DNA of 15,201 nucleotides from Alistipes sp. (lineage in GTDB: Bacteria > Bacteroidota > Bacteroidia > Bacteroidales > Rikenellaceae), in the NCBI GenBank assembly GCA_017380955.1, contig JAFOCZ010000159.1:1-15201 (forward strand), read 5' to 3'. A model generated the notes under the pieces. The model was not told the DNA's origin. It was given only the letters and a program-made list of their open reading frames with translations, and made no database searches. Below are positions 14,117-15,201 of this stretch, piece by piece. Both the position numbers and the translations under genes were made by a program. Numbering within the stretch: position 1 is the stretch's first letter; the number at the start of each line of letters is the position of its first letter.

Positions 14117-14623
14117 ATGGATTTATCAGCAATTATTAACTCATTGCAAAACGCAGCAAATACAAATCCGTTGCCTATTGGAACAAGTCCATCGAACAAA
14201 GATAAGACTCTCTTCCAAGAGGCATTGAAGAAAGAATTGACAGAAAGCCTTCGTAGAGTAATATATAGTGATATAGAATACATTCTCTCACATAATGTAA
14301 ATGAAGATGTCTACGAACCGCTTAAAGACAAGTGCGATGTATTCGTTGAAACAGAACGCTATATCATAATCGTTGAATTGGATGCATCTCGAGCAGACCA
14401 AGTGGCTAAGAAGATGCTTTCACGCTATTATTACGCCGATAAATACACTAAACCTGTTGTATATGTCTGCTTATTATATCCTGGTACTGAAAAGATGAGT
14501 TCTAATGAATGTGTCAAATATATGAGAATGGGTAAAGATGTGCTTTTGTCAATGAACTCATCTAACCGCTTTATTGGCGCATTCATAAATGGCAATAACG
14601 TTGAATTAAAACTTATTGGGTAA
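14117..14623 (+). CDS. Small protein of unknown function, probably horizontally acquired
   Basis: A 168-residue soluble protein without signal peptide or membrane segment. ATG 14117 is chosen because it follows AGGAG and GGAGGTGAT at workable distances; a TTG 9 bases earlier overlaps that signal. I do not recognise the family. The N-terminal third is polar and helical ('LFQEALKKELTESLRRVI'). The centre alternates as in an alpha/beta core: 'CDVFVETERYIIIVELDASRADQVAKK', with D74 and E87-x-D89, then 'PVVYVCLLYPG' and a C-terminal 'FIGAFINGNNVELKLI'. The D...ExD arrangement recalls the PD-(D/E)XK nuclease fold, but the usual Lys is replaced by Asp, so this is a weak hypothesis. Codon use is foreign to the window: by my count Glu is GAA 11 times and GAG once, whereas neighbouring genes use almost only GAG. 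It stands alone between obg and the phosphatase gene. Confidence 0.75.
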   Translation: MDLSAIINSLQNAANTNPLPIGTSPSNKDKTLFQEALKKELTESLRRVIYSDIEYILSHNVNEDVYEPLKDKCDVFVETERYIIIVELDASRADQVAKKMLSRYYYADKYTKPVVYVCLLYPGTEKMSSNECVKYMRMGKDVLLSMNSSNRFIGAFINGNNVELKLIG

Positions 14624-14645
14624 TAAAATTAGTTGCTGCTGTTTT

Positions 14646-14690
14646 AGGTAATGATGCAAAAAGTTACTCAATTTGCATCATTACCTTATT
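14646..14690 (+). terminator. Terminator after the unknown gene, between converging genes
   Basis: A perfect 15-bp inverted repeat (AGGTAATGATGCAAA 14646-14660 with TTTGCATCATTACCT 14672-14686) has an 11-base loop and is followed by TATTTT. On the minus strand no T-run follows, so the main direction is plus, although the stem sits just 3' of the converging phosphatase gene as well. Confidence 0.82.
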
Positions 14691-14696
14691 TTATCA

Positions 14697-15201
14697 TCAC
14701 CCTACTACTATCTGTCGTAACTCCTCGGCGGTTGCCACCACATCCGTTGCTCCGGCGGCATATAACTCCTCGGCAAAGCGGAAGCCCCACGCGACACCTA
14801 CGGAGGCTATGCCTGCGGCAGCAGCAGTGCGAATGTCGATGCCCGAGTCACCAATCATCACAGCACGCGACACATCTACATTTGCCTTTGCGAGGATGTT
14901 ATGGATAATCTGTGGGTCGGGCTTTAGAGGTACTCCCTCGCGGTTACCCTCCACCGCCACAAAGTCTATGTCCGAGAAGAACTTCGACACCAGACGCTCT
15001 GTGCCGTGCTGAAACTTGTTGGATGCCACAGCCACCATAACACCACGACTACGCAAATCACGCAACAACTCCGCCATACCCTCATAGGGCACAGTGTGAC
15101 GGTCTATATTCTCAACGTAGTAGTGGCGAAACTGCGTCACACAATCCTCCACATAGGCCTCATCAGCGGCAAGATGCTCGGGCAGCGCACGCTCCACAAG
15201 A
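14697..15201 (-). CDS. HAD-family phosphatase, phosphoglycolate phosphatase-like (5' partial)
   Basis: The frame is open to the right edge of the window, so the N terminus with the nucleophile DxDGT motif lies outside; about 168 residues are seen. Visible HAD motifs: the cap-to-core transition 'VPYEGMAELLRDLRSRG', motif II Ser in 'VAVASNK', motif III Lys in 'PLKPDPQIIHNIL', and motif IV in 'AVMIGDSGIDIRTAAAAGIASVGVAWGF', with the GDSxxD acidic residues. This order and the KPxP segment are typical of the Gph/PGMB-like subfamily (phosphoglycolate phosphatase, beta-phosphoglucomutase and related). The substrate cannot be assigned without the cap domain. It converges on the unknown gene at 14117-14623. 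Codon use (GAG-, GGC-, GTG-rich) is that of the host genome. Confidence 0.9.
   Translation of the reverse strand, partial: LVERALPEHLAADEAYVEDCVTQFRHYYVENIDRHTVPYEGMAELLRDLRSRGVMVAVASNKFQHGTERLVSKFFSDIDFVAVEGNREGVPLKPDPQIIHNILAKANVDVSRAVMIGDSGIDIRTAAAAGIASVGVAWGFRFAEELYAAGATDVVATAEELRQIVVG

Noticed and set aside
14016..14228. 70-codon plus-strand frame with a hydrophobic start in the leader of the unknown gene
   Set aside because: It starts at GTG, overlaps the real gene in another frame, and loses its hydrophobic character at once. The ATG next to it (ATGTGA) stops immediately.
1..15201. CRISPR array, tRNA/rRNA genes, insertion sequence or phage genes
   Set aside because: I looked for regularly spaced repeats, terminal inverted repeats with transposase motifs, and CCA-ended cloverleaf-like segments and saw none.

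Overview
The window looks like chromosomal DNA of a Bacteroidales bacterium (Bacteroidota), possibly near Alistipes/Rikenellaceae, although the genus is a guess. The evidence is a run of DUF4493- and PCMD-type lipoproteins, which are largely Bacteroidales families; A-rich translation-initiation regions without Shine-Dalgarno sequences in front of most genes; and promoters of the Bacteroidota form TTTG-N19/20-TAnnTTTG.

Positions 1-9207 are one plus-strand, probably co-transcribed cell-surface operon that starts upstream of the window. In order it holds: a fimbrillin-like protein with a C-terminal jelly-roll-like domain (5'-truncated by the window); three DUF4493-type lipoproteins, the third with a C-terminal Fn3-like + PCMD module; a strong intergenic hairpin (5850-5881); two tandem paralogous exported proteins that look like outer-membrane beta-barrels; and a second lipoprotein ending in the same Fn3-like + PCMD module. 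It closes with a strong terminator (9171-9207). There is no SusC/SusD pair, glycoside hydrolase, TonB receptor or sensor/sigma factor inside the window, so it is not a standard polysaccharide-utilisation locus as far as can be seen. It may be an undescribed surface assembly, and it is the best candidate here for a new system.

Positions 9247-11801 hold a small secreted lipocalin (+) facing a minus-strand pair: a lipid A-type acyltransferase and, downstream of it, a Stealth-family hexose-1-phosphotransferase. That pair is driven by a clear promoter at 11770-11801 and ended by a hairpin at 9761-9788. Both products point to envelope glycolipid or polysaccharide modification.

Positions 11965-13875 hold two housekeeping genes, each with its own promoter and terminator: a glutathione peroxidase with an odd N-terminal Cys-Gly cluster, and the ribosome-assembly GTPase Obg. 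Positions 13920-14690 hold an AT-rich gene for a 168-residue protein of unknown function. It has GAA-dominated codon use unlike its neighbours, a long leader, and a near-perfect Shine-Dalgarno sequence that can be hidden in a 10-bp stem. It looks horizontally acquired and possibly translationally switched. The window ends inside a minus-strand HAD phosphatase gene.
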